The translations under genes were made by a program, and so were the position numbers. A stretch of DNA of 27,522 nt, taken from NCBI GenBank assembly GCA_965603725.1, contig CBFDEC010000043.1:1-27522 (forward strand), read 5' to 3'. Origin of the DNA: JAGGSN01 sp965603725 (GTDB taxonomy: Bacteria; Zixibacteria; MSB-5A5; UBA10806; 4484-95). Below, piece by piece: positions 1 to 6,323 of this stretch (within the stretch, counting starts at the first letter, position 1; every line of letters starts with the position of its first letter). Under the pieces are notes generated by a model. That model searched no databases. It had not been told where the DNA came from and saw only the letters and a list, made by a program, of their open reading frames with translations.

Positions 1-270
1 GCCTGTAACTTGTTGTTAGTAAAGAATATTATTTTTAAAACTGTCGAAGATGAGTTAGACTATCAGATGGAACTGATTGAATATTTTCAGGATACCGATG
101 AGCATCTTTTTACAATAGTCGATAATCTTCTTAAAAATCTCGAAAAAAAACCCGATATTAAAACCAGCCATCTGGCCGCCAGTATATTGTATTTTATGAA
201 GCTTAACAATTACAAGGTAGCTCCCTATGTTGAGCGCCTTCGGAAACTAAACAGGCAACACCATGAATGA
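1..270 (+). CDS. Small protein of unknown function, 5' end outside the window
   Basis: The reading frame is open to the left edge of the window, so the true start may lie outside; TTG codons at 10 and 13 and an ATG at 67 are the only internal candidates and none has a clear ribosome binding site. About 86-89 residues are visible. The protein is acidic at first and then basic, probably all helical (segments around ELDYQMELIEYFQ and LAASILYFMKL), with no signal peptide or membrane span. I recognise no family. Its last codons overlap the start of the next small gene by 8 bp (ATG at 263, TGA at 268-270), which implies translational coupling in a small operon. Confidence 0.6.
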   Translation, partial: ACNLLLVKNIIFKTVEDELDYQMELIEYFQDTDEHLFTIVDNLLKNLEKKPDIKTSHLAASILYFMKLNNYKVAPYVERLRKLNRQHHE

Positions 271-439
271 CAAACAGTTGCAATCATTTTATAGATTGAT
301 CGCTTTAGAGGAATTTGAACAGGCTCTGGGCTTAATCAAGGCTGAAATCGAGATAACCGATAAACCTGAAAGAATAATAATCCAGGCCGTTAAACTAAAA
401 CAGCAATTAAAAAAATATCTTTCTTTTGAAGCGGTTTAG
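263..439 (+). CDS. 58-residue hypothetical protein, coupled to the upstream gene
   Basis: The frame starts at ATG 263 inside the end of the preceding gene and stops at TAG 437-439. The product begins MNDKQLQSFYRLIALEEFEQ and is rich in Glu, Gln, Lys and Ile, consistent with two or three helices; no Cys, no membrane segment. The only support for it being real is its tight 8-bp overlap with the preceding gene, the absence of competing frames and the immediate follow-on of another small gene 32 bp later. No family is recognised. Confidence 0.5.
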   Translation: MNDKQLQSFYRLIALEEFEQALGLIKAEIEITDKPERIIIQAVKLKQQLKKYLSFEAV

Positions 440-471
440 TATTATATTAATATAGAACAATTGGAGGAATT

Positions 472-660
472 ATGGCAAAAAGACAATCTTTTGCAGATAA
501 GGCAGCAAAGAAAAAACGCACAGTCAATTGCAATATCTGTGGTTCGCCTATTACACCGACCCTGTTTTTGGTCGCCAATAAATCAGATCAGGGAACTTAC
601 AAGTATAAGAAAAATATGGTCAACATCTGCAAATGCAATCATAAAGAGTATTACGGATAA
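472..660 (+). CDS. Small Cys-rich, probably zinc-binding protein (62 aa)
   Basis: ATG 472 follows a strong ribosome binding site (GGAGGAATT, 463-471). The first 17 residues are very basic (MAKRQSFADKAAKKKR). A CNIC pair (Cys20, Cys23) and a distal CKCNH (Cys53, Cys55, His57) make a plausible four-ligand metal site around a short beta-rich core, as in zinc ribbons. This suggests a small nucleic-acid or ribosome-associated protein, but that is inference. The gene follows two small frames on the same strand and may share their transcript. A longer frame in another register (from 461) overlaps it but lacks these motifs and is taken as a shadow. Confidence 0.72.
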   Translation: MAKRQSFADKAAKKKRTVNCNICGSPITPTLFLVANKSDQGTYKYKKNMVNICKCNHKEYYG

Positions 661-666
661 TCATAT

Positions 667-1018
667 ATATAATAACATTAATGTCCGGCCTTTCCATAAA
701 TAATAAATTAACAATTGTCATTCCCCGCCAAGGCGGGGAATCCATATTGTGATATATCTTGTTCAATAACAGTTACTTATAACTAACAGATAAAGCATCA
801 ATATATCATGGATTCCTGTTGCCAAGATCCTTTGGACTTCCGCAGGAATGACAATTTTCGTATCTAAAAGCAAAATCTATAATCTTTGAAAACAATCATA
901 CATGACGCCAGAACGCTATCGCCTTGAAACATAAAAGAATAATTTCTGTTAATATTTTATAATCGTCAAAATCATTCATCCTGCTTTTAAAAAAACCCGG
1001 ACACTAATGATATAATAA
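667..1018. mobile_element. MITE-like element, copy 1, with 9-bp target duplication
   Basis: The element proper is 676-1009 (334 bp). Its left end reads CATTAATGTCCGG (676-688) and its right end CCGGACACTAATG (997-1009), an inverted repeat with one mismatch. It is flanked directly by the perfect 9-mer ATATAATAA at 667-675 and 1010-1018, a target-site duplication. Inside lies a second, nested inverted repeat: AATTGTCATTCC (713-724) and its complement (845-856), including a GC-rich palindrome at 721-740. There is no reading frame of note. A full-length relative in the same orientation lies at 19057-19368. This is seen directly; non-autonomous transposition by a transposase encoded elsewhere is inference. 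Confidence 0.85.
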
Positions 1019-1036
1019 CTTTAGCATTCGTTTTTA

Positions 1037-1076
1037 TAGACCTGTCTGATTACTGCCAGACAGGTCTATTTATTTG
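1037..1076 (+). terminator. Intrinsic terminator-like hairpin
   Basis: A perfect 12-bp stem (TAGACCTGTCTG at 1037-1048 with its complement at 1057-1068), an 8-nt loop and a following T-rich stretch TTTATTTG. It lies between the MITE-like element and the promoter of the oxidoreductase operon. It could end the transcript of the small genes at 263-660, or insulate the operon. Confidence 0.6.
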
Positions 1077-1104
1077 CACTTTGTGAAAAAAGTTACAAAA
1101 ACAG

Positions 1105-1133
1105 TTGATATACGTTTTCTGTATATTTATATT
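1105..1133 (+). promoter_or_regulatory. Sigma-70-type promoter of the oxidoreductase operon
   Basis: TTGATA (1105-1110) and TATATT (1128-1133), each one base off consensus, are separated by 17 bp. The predicted start near 1140 gives a leader of about 28 nt before the ATG at 1168, with the ribosome binding site ACGGAGGA at 1157-1164. Confidence 0.6.
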
Positions 1134-1167
1134 GCGTTTAAGATTGCTCTATAAGAACGGAGGATTT

Positions 1168-1371
1168 ATGCCAAGAATAGAAGTGGACATTCAGCGATGT
1201 AAAGGTTGTGAATACTGTATTGCTGCATGTCCTGAAGACGTATTAGTTTTATCTGAGACCTTTTCCTCATCGGGGTATTACCCGGCGAAGCCGGTCAGAC
1301 CGGAGAACTGCACCGGCTGCAAGTTGTGCGCTTATGTTTGCCCTGATGTGGCTATAGAAGTCTGGAAATGA
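1168..1371 (+). CDS. korD: 2-oxoacid:ferredoxin oxidoreductase, ferredoxin-like delta subunit
   Basis: A 67-residue protein with two classical 4Fe-4S motifs: Cys11, 14, 17, 21 followed by Pro, and Cys48, 51, 54, 58 followed by Pro. It carries electrons from the thiamine-pyrophosphate catalytic subunits to free ferredoxin. ATG 1168 is chosen over an in-frame codon at 1105 because it follows ACGGAGGA and because the extra upstream residues lie on the promoter and look non-coding. First gene of a four-gene operon; its stop codon is 7 bp from the ATG of the alpha subunit. Confidence 0.93.
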   Translation: MPRIEVDIQRCKGCEYCIAACPEDVLVLSETFSSSGYYPAKPVRPENCTGCKLCAYVCPDVAIEVWK

Positions 1372-1378
1372 GGTGAAT

Positions 1379-2446
1379 ATGGCTGAGAGAATGTTGATGA
1401 AAGGCAACGAAGCCTTAGCTGAGGGGGCTATTAGAGCAGGATGCCGGTTTTTTGCCGGATATCCTATAACTCCCCAAAATGAGATTCCTGAATATATGTC
1501 CTGGCGTTTGCCTGAGCATGGAGGGACCTTTATCCAGGCCGAAAGCGAGGTTGCGGCGATTAATATGCTGTTCGGCGCCGCTTCCTGCGGCGCCCGTGTA
1601 ATGACATCCTCTTCAGGTCCCGGAATATCACTCAAACAGGAAGGTATCTCCTATTGTGCCGGAGCCCTGGTGCCAATCTTATATGCTAATGTGGTCCGGG
1701 GTGGACCTGGTCTTGGCAACATTGCGCCATCCCAGGGTGATTATTTCCAGGCAACTCGGGGCGGCGGCCATGGCGATTACCGTGTTTTCTGTATGGCTCC
1801 TGCTTCTGTCACTGAACTGGCAAATTTTCCAAGAATCTGTTATGAAGTGGCGTTTAAGTATCGTATCCCATCAATGATATTGGCTGATGGTCTATTGGGG
1901 CAGATGATGGAACCGGTTGAGTTCGATTTCGATCCTATCGACCCAAAGGCTTTAGCCGAACCGGACTGGGTATTGGGCGTCAACGAAAACAACCGCCAGA
2001 GAAGAGTCGTTAAATCATACGACCTTCGACCTGGCAAAATGGAAGAGTTCAATTTTAAACTCGAGAAGATTCTTGATAAAGTAGTAAAAAATGAAATCCG
2101 CTTCGAAAGCTTCAATACCGATGATGCCGAGCTAATCCTGACCGGCTATGGCACAGCTGCCAGGGTCTGCAAGTCGGCGATGGCATTAGCGCGTAAGGAG
2201 GGTATGAAAGTCGGACTCATCAGGCCAATCACATTATGGCCGTTCCCCAAAAAGGCATTCTCAGACATTGCCGACAGGGTTAAAAAATTCCTGGTACTTG
2301 AAATGAGCCTTGGCCAGTATGTCGAGGATGTTCAATTGTCAGTGCTTGGCAAGGCTGATATCAAACTTCACAAGCGTCCTGCCGGTGGTATTCCCACTAC
2401 CGAGGAGGTCTTTGAACTGATAAAAGAACTTCTGGGGAAAGGCTGA
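1379..2446 (+). CDS. vorB: 2-oxoacid:ferredoxin oxidoreductase, alpha subunit (VorB/KorA type)
   Basis: A 355-residue protein with the alpha-subunit signature near the N-terminus (KGNEALAEGAIRAGC, GYPITPQNEIPEYM), then QAESEVAAINMLFGAA, SSSGPGISLKQEG and RGGPGLGNI. It catalyses, with the beta subunit, oxidative decarboxylation of a 2-oxoacid to its acyl-CoA with reduction of ferredoxin. The wording of these motifs resembles the VorB (branched-chain 2-oxoacid) group more than long KorA proteins, but substrate cannot be fixed from sequence; 2-oxoglutarate remains possible. ATG 1379 is preferred to GTG 1373 because GAGG at 1370-1373 then sits 5 nt upstream. Confidence 0.93.
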   Translation: MAERMLMKGNEALAEGAIRAGCRFFAGYPITPQNEIPEYMSWRLPEHGGTFIQAESEVAAINMLFGAASCGARVMTSSSGPGISLKQEGISYCAGALVPILYANVVRGGPGLGNIAPSQGDYFQATRGGGHGDYRVFCMAPASVTELANFPRICYEVAFKYRIPSMILADGLLGQMMEPVEFDFDPIDPKALAEPDWVLGVNENNRQRRVVKSYDLRPGKMEEFNFKLEKILDKVVKNEIRFESFNTDDAELILTGYGTAARVCKSAMALARKEGMKVGLIRPITLWPFPKKAFSDIADRVKKFLVLEMSLGQYVEDVQLSVLGKADIKLHKRPAGGIPTTEEVFELIKELLGKG

Positions 2447-2493
2447 GATTCTGTCTCAATCAAGACAAGATAAAGGAACAATTGGAGATAGAT

Positions 2494-3267
2494 ATGAAAA
2501 AAGTTTTTGAAAGAACAAAAGGATTGACTGAAATCCCGATGCGATATTGCCCCGGTTGTGGTCATGGTATTGTGCACAGGCTGATTGCCGAGGCAATCGA
2601 GGAGATGGGATTAATATACAAAACCATTCTTATTGGGCCAGTCGGCTGTTCGGTTTTTGCCGATGAATATTTCAATACTGATGCTATTCAGGGAGCTCAC
2701 GGTCGTGGACCGGCTATCGCCACTGGGATGAAACGGATTAAGCCCGAATGCCTTGTTGTCTCCTACCAGGGCGATGGCGACCTGGCCTCAATCGGAATGG
2801 CCGAGACGATTCACTCAGCGAACAGGGCTGAAAATATATCCATTATTTTTATCAACAACGCTATCTATGGCATGACCGGCGGTCAGATGGCGCCGACCAC
2901 CTTGCTGGGAATGAAAGCCACCACCTGCCCCTATGGACGTACAGTCGAGGCTAATGGTTATCCATTCAAGATGTGCGAGCTGCTGTCTGTACTTGAGGGT
3001 TCCTGCTACCTCGAACGGACATCGGTTCACGCACCGGCGAATGTCCTAAAGACAAAGAAGGCGATTAAAAAAGCATTCACTTATCAGCTTGAGGGACGCG
3101 GATTCACCATGGTGGAAATACTTTCGCCATGCCCGACCGATTGGGCTATGACTCCCTTGCAGGCAATCGAACGAATAAAAAATGAAATGATTCCGTATTT
3201 CCCGCTTGGGGTTTATAAATCGCCAGACCCAAAAGCTAAACTTGTCCCGGTGACGGTAGGAGGATGA
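2494..3267 (+). CDS. korB: 2-oxoacid:ferredoxin oxidoreductase, beta subunit (TPP-binding)
   Basis: A 257-residue protein. CPGCGHG (residues 19-25), the thiamine pyrophosphate/Mg motif GDGD (93-96) followed by NNAIYGMTGGQ (121-131) are hallmarks of this subunit. A Cys-Pro pair late in the chain (LSPCPTDW) is also typical. ATG 2494 is chosen over TTG 2482 because GGAGA (2484-2488) serves as its ribosome binding site. It lies 47 bp after the alpha gene and 1 bp before the gamma gene, so the subunits are almost certainly co-translated. Confidence 0.94.
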   Translation: MKKVFERTKGLTEIPMRYCPGCGHGIVHRLIAEAIEEMGLIYKTILIGPVGCSVFADEYFNTDAIQGAHGRGPAIATGMKRIKPECLVVSYQGDGDLASIGMAETIHSANRAENISIIFINNAIYGMTGGQMAPTTLLGMKATTCPYGRTVEANGYPFKMCELLSVLEGSCYLERTSVHAPANVLKTKKAIKKAFTYQLEGRGFTMVEILSPCPTDWAMTPLQAIERIKNEMIPYFPLGVYKSPDPKAKLVPVTVGG

Positions 3268-3268
3268 T

Positions 3269-3805
3269 ATGTATCAGGGTGTAATTATGGCGGGTTTTGG
3301 CGGCCAGGGTGTTGTTTCCGGCGGAATCCTTCTGGCCTATTCAGGGATGGTCGATGGCAAACAGGTGACGTTTTTCCCTGCTTATGGTGCTGAAATGCGC
3401 GGCGGAACTGCCAATTGCTCGGTGGTTATTTCCTCTGAGGAAATCGCCTCGCCGGTAGTCGCTTTTCCCGATTCGCTAATGATATTGAACGAGCCGTCAC
3501 TGGGCAAGTTCGAACCGACATTGCGCTCGGGAGGTATACTGTTTCTGAATTCCTCACTCGTTGAATCCCGTTCTAAAAGAGATGATATCGAAACGATTGA
3601 GATACCCGCTAACGACATCGCAGAGGAAATCGGCAATATCAAATGTATCAACATGGTAATGATCGGCGCTTATGCCCAAAAGACCGGCGCTATCGATCTT
3701 GAAGCAGTGAAAAATTCCGTTAAAAAAGTGTATGTTCGCGCTAATGAAAAAATCCTCGAGATGAATCGCAAGGCAATAGACCGCGGCGCTGAATTGGTTA
3801 AATAG
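3269..3805 (+). CDS. korC: 2-oxoacid:ferredoxin oxidoreductase, gamma subunit
   Basis: A 178-residue protein opening with GFGGQGVVSGGILLA and containing FFPAYGAEMRGGTANCSVVIS, the family's conserved block. This domain contributes to the CoA-binding part of the complex. The start ATG 3269 overlaps nothing but is separated from the beta stop by one base, with GGAGGA immediately upstream. Last gene of the operon; a palindromic element begins 24 bp after its stop. Confidence 0.93.
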   Translation: MYQGVIMAGFGGQGVVSGGILLAYSGMVDGKQVTFFPAYGAEMRGGTANCSVVISSEEIASPVVAFPDSLMILNEPSLGKFEPTLRSGGILFLNSSLVESRSKRDDIETIEIPANDIAEEIGNIKCINMVMIGAYAQKTGAIDLEAVKNSVKKVYVRANEKILEMNRKAIDRGAELVK

Positions 3806-3828
3806 AATTCTGAAGTCAGATTGAATGC

Positions 3829-4029
3829 AAAGGGCAGACATTGTGAGGCTGTCTCAAAAGTAGCATTGGTATTTCGGGAACTATGATTCACCGCGGGTCC
3901 TTGACGGCCGAAATATATAGTTTTTTAATTTGATAATGCATTTCAGCTTACAAGTTGCGGGAATCGTAGTTCCCGCAGCACCAAATAGAAAAACGGGGTT
4001 TTGAGACGGTTTCATTGTGTCTGCCCTTT
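3829..4029. repeat. 201-bp palindromic MITE-like element with 31-bp inverted ends
   Basis: The left end (3829-3859) and right end (3999-4029) are inverted repeats of 31 bp: both begin AAAGGGCAGACA and end GTCTCAAAA, with mismatches in the middle. Inside is a second inverted repeat, CGGGAACTATGATTC (3875-3889) against 3961-3975, with a single change. No reading frame. No flanking duplication could be found. It could be a non-autonomous insertion element, or an RNA-forming repeat acting as the terminator of the oxidoreductase operon. Confidence 0.7.
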
Positions 4030-4182
4030 TTCTGTATCGTTGAATCCTTAAACGCGTCGTATGGCTAATTTAAATAGGTTCTTATCCCAGATTTTGCAGT
4101 TAAACAATCAGATATAATAAGTAACTTATTGTAGCTCTGCGCGTAGGGGCATCCTAAACGGATCCGTATGGATATGGCTATA

Positions 4183-4204
4183 CGCCGCTACGGCGACTTT
4201 TTTG
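4183..4204 (+). terminator. Possible intrinsic terminator
   Basis: CGCCG-CTA-CGGCG (4183-4195) followed by ACTTTTTTG. The stem is only 5 bp but all G/C and the T-run is good. It points rightward, lying 380 bp after the oxidoreductase operon; there is no closer rightward gene. The rest of 4030-4325 shows nothing recognisable. Confidence 0.4.
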
Positions 4205-4296
4205 TTATCCTTATTTCTTAAAGACTATTTGATAATCCTAAATTGGTAAACTACTTGATTTAGCTTATCCATTTTAAAACTCTTCAACCGCAAAAT

Positions 4297-4329
4297 CTGA
4301 GTTTAACTGTAAAAAGCTGAAAAACTCAG
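4297..4329 (-). terminator. Weak terminator-like hairpin at the end of the Cas6b-like gene
   Basis: CTGAGTTT and its exact complement (4297-4304 and 4322-4329) form an 8-bp stem that begins within the stop codon of the leftward gene and is followed leftward by ATTTTG. The loop is long (17 nt), so confidence is low. Confidence 0.3.
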
Positions 4330-4967
4330 CTCTGTTTGATTGTACCGAATCCCCGTGTTAGAGATTTGCCCACTCCCAGAAACTGCGGCAACTGGAAATT
4401 GATATAAAACGAACCGAAAAAGCCGGCGATATTGGTGTCTCGTTGAATAATGTATTCATCTTTCGTGTTCAGCGAGATTCTCAGGTTCATATCTATTGGA
4501 ATATCAAAATTACGGGCGATTGCCAGGAAATTGCTTTCAAGGATTGTCGATAAAGCGGAGTTTCTTTGCTGAGGGTCATTCTTTATATCAGGACCTATTT
4601 CAGACTCCTGGACAGTCATCCATGGCGTTAAGAAGCGGTATCTTGCTTTCTCTTCAGTGAGGCAAAGCGGAGATTTTTTTTCTATGATTCTTTTTTCGGT
4701 AATTTTCCAGGGGCTGACTTTATTTATTTCATCCAGCTTCTTGAAAATTTCCCAGAGCAGGTCGCACCCCTCATTAACAGCGACGACAAGCGGGGCGCCT
4801 CGAATAACTTTATACTGAATCAGAGGATATTTCCCGCCGGAGGGCACATAACCGGGGCGATTCATCATATTTTGCAGCGATGACGATATCTGCATCGATA
4901 GAGGACATGAACCCAGCTTAACCTCTCGATCCGTCATCAACGTAAGCAACAAATAGTCAACAAGCAT
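4326..4967 (-). CDS. Cas6b-like protein, orphan, apparently lacking the catalytic histidine
   Basis: A 213-residue protein. YPLIQYKVIRG (residues 47-57) followed by AVNEG, and the C-terminal glycine-rich loop GVGKSLTRGFGTI (198-210), match what I know of the Cas6b family, the CRISPR RNA endonucleases with a double ferredoxin fold and a C-terminal G-rich loop. The family normally carries a histidine-containing stretch (of the LFHNH kind) just before YPLIQYK; here that stretch is SLQNMMNRPGYV and the whole protein has no histidine. No CRISPR array or other cas gene is in the window. ATG 4967 is preferred to GTG 4976 because AGGTG then serves as ribosome binding site 6 nt upstream. A dedicated promoter lies at 5026-5056. 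The assignment rests on motif memory, not on a search. Confidence 0.6.
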   Translation of the reverse strand: MLVDYLLLTLMTDREVKLGSCPLSMQISSSLQNMMNRPGYVPSGGKYPLIQYKVIRGAPLVVAVNEGCDLLWEIFKKLDEINKVSPWKITEKRIIEKKSPLCLTEEKARYRFLTPWMTVQESEIGPDIKNDPQQRNSALSTILESNFLAIARNFDIPIDMNLRISLNTKDEYIIQRDTNIAGFFGSFYINFQLPQFLGVGKSLTRGFGTIKQS

Positions 4968-5025
4968 TAACTGCACCTACCTTAAAAAAATTGGCTTTAT
5001 GTCCCCCATTTTATTATTATGTCTA

Positions 5026-5056
5026 ATTATATATGCAGGTATTTGTGAGTTGTCAA
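5026..5056 (-). promoter_or_regulatory. Sigma-70-type promoter of the Cas6b-like gene
   Basis: Read leftward: TTGACA (5056-5051), then TATATA after 17 bp (5033-5028) or TATAAT after 19 bp (5031-5026). The predicted leader before ATG 4967 is about 50 nt. The perfect -35 box argues that this orphan gene is expressed on its own and not by read-through from kdsA. Confidence 0.6.
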
Positions 5057-5142
5057 CATTTTTATTTAGGTTATATTAAAATGAATAAAATTTTTTTTAA
5101 AGAATATGAATTCATTCACACCAAAAATATATCAGGCTAAAC

Positions 5143-5952
5143 TCACCCCCACACCTCCAGAGCCTTTTCAACCATCTGTTCAAGCAAATCCAGCTTTAAC
5201 TGGCAGTTTCTATCACACAGAGCGTTTTGCGGCTCGGGGTGAGTTTCGACAAACAGGCCATCGATTCCGACTGCCGCCGCCGCCCTCGCCAGCGGGATGA
5301 TAAACTCAGGTGACCCCCCCGATGAATCGCCCGCCGCGCCAGGTTTCTGCACCGAGTGAGTCGAGTCGAACACGACCGGATAGCCGAGTTGTTTCATTAT
5401 CACCAGCGACCGAAAATCCACCACCAGGTCATTATAGCCAAATGTAGTGCCTCTTTCGGTAAGCATTATTCTGGCGTTGCCTTCAGCTTCAGCTTTAGCC
5501 GCCGCCTCACCCATATCCTTCGGGGCCATAAACTGCCCCTTCTTGATATTCAAAGGTAAATTTGTTTTAGCCGCCGCCCTGATTAGTTCGGTTTGACGGC
5601 ATAAAAACGCCGGTATCTGTAAACAGTCGGCAACCTCGGCGGCTATTGACGCCTCCTCGGGCGTGTGGATATCTGTTAAAACAGGGAGATTGAATTGCTT
5701 TTTCACATCATCAAGTATTTGCAGAGCTTTATCGGTGCCGATAGAGGCGAAAGATTCTCCCGATTGACGGTTTGCTTTCGTGTATGATGATTTATAAATA
5801 AAAGGGATTTTGAATTTCTCGGAAACCCGGACGATCTCCTCAGCCGTAACAAAGGCGATAGCTTCAGACTCAACCACACACGGTCCGGCAATGAAAAACG
5901 GTTTATCGCCGCCAATAGCTATTGATCCGATTTTGAACTTTTTACCGGCCAC
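5143..5952 (-). CDS. kdsA: 3-deoxy-8-phosphooctulonate synthase (KDO-8-P synthase)
   Basis: Condenses phosphoenolpyruvate with arabinose 5-phosphate to make KDO 8-phosphate, the precursor of the inner LPS sugar; cytoplasmic. The 269-residue chain shows the family's blocks AGPCVVESE (Cys25), YKSSYTKANRQS, LTDIHTPEEA, KKGQFMAP, ERGTTFGYNDLVVDFR, FDSTHSVQKPG and FVETHPEP. Cys in the GPC motif, where E. coli has Asn, places it in the metal-dependent class typified by Aquifex (family knowledge). GTG 5952 is the start, preceded by AAAGGAG. The gene overlaps the upstream lipoprotein by 34 bp and is the last of the operon. Confidence 0.96.
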   Translation of the reverse strand: MAGKKFKIGSIAIGGDKPFFIAGPCVVESEAIAFVTAEEIVRVSEKFKIPFIYKSSYTKANRQSGESFASIGTDKALQILDDVKKQFNLPVLTDIHTPEEASIAAEVADCLQIPAFLCRQTELIRAAAKTNLPLNIKKGQFMAPKDMGEAAAKAEAEGNARIMLTERGTTFGYNDLVVDFRSLVIMKQLGYPVVFDSTHSVQKPGAAGDSSGGSPEFIIPLARAAAAVGIDGLFVETHPEPQNALCDRNCQLKLDLLEQMVEKALEVWG

Positions 5953-6323
5953 GGTTTCTCCTTTAATGCTACTGCCTGCCAGATCGATTTTCTGCCTTTT
6001 TCTTTGAATTTTCTCTCCAGGGTCAATTCAAGAATAAAATCAGGCATCTCGACCTCGACCTGGCCACGAAATATACCCTCTCCCAAAATAATTATATCGC
6101 TTGTTTTGGCTTTATATTGCCAGTACTTAGAGTTATTGAGAAAAGCGGAGGTAACAGCCTTTATATCAGTCCAGTATGTTTGAAGACCTGAGTCGCTCTG
6201 AGCCTGGTAATATAACAGGTCTTCATCAGGAGGATAAGGAATATCTTGCCATTCAGATGTTTTCTCACCAGAGCATCCAATGACAATACAAGATAACAAC
6301 AAGGCTGATACTAAATATTTCAT
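5919..6323 (-). CDS. Small lipoprotein of unknown function in the kds-pyrG operon
   Basis: A 134-residue protein with a signal peptide and lipobox (LLSCIVIGC, Cys17), so it should be lipid-anchored in the envelope. The mature part contains an Asp/Glu-rich segment and a probable beta-rich half (SDIIILGEGIFRGQVEVEMPDFILELTLERKF). No family is recognised. It starts in an ATGA overlap with the pyrG stop and its end overlaps kdsA by 34 bp, so it is translationally coupled to both neighbours. Position suggests a role in LPS transport or assembly; it is shorter than LptC and I see no LptC motif. Confidence 0.85.
   Translation of the reverse strand: MKYLVSALLLSCIVIGCSGEKTSEWQDIPYPPDEDLLYYQAQSDSGLQTYWTDIKAVTSAFLNNSKYWQYKAKTSDIIILGEGIFRGQVEVEMPDFILELTLERKFKEKGRKSIWQAVALKEKPWPVKSSKSDQ

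Noticed and set aside
461..703. 80-codon frame overlapping the 62-residue Cys-rich gene
   Set aside because: It is out of register with the clear ribosome binding site and ATG, ends inside the MITE-like element, and lacks the Cys pattern.
1267..1635. 122-codon leftward frame across the ferredoxin and alpha-subunit genes
   Set aside because: It is antisense to two genes with unmistakable motifs and is explained by their codon use.
4030..5142. CRISPR array near the Cas6b-like gene
   Set aside because: I looked for regularly spaced direct repeats on both sides and found none; only single hairpins and AT-rich sequence are present.
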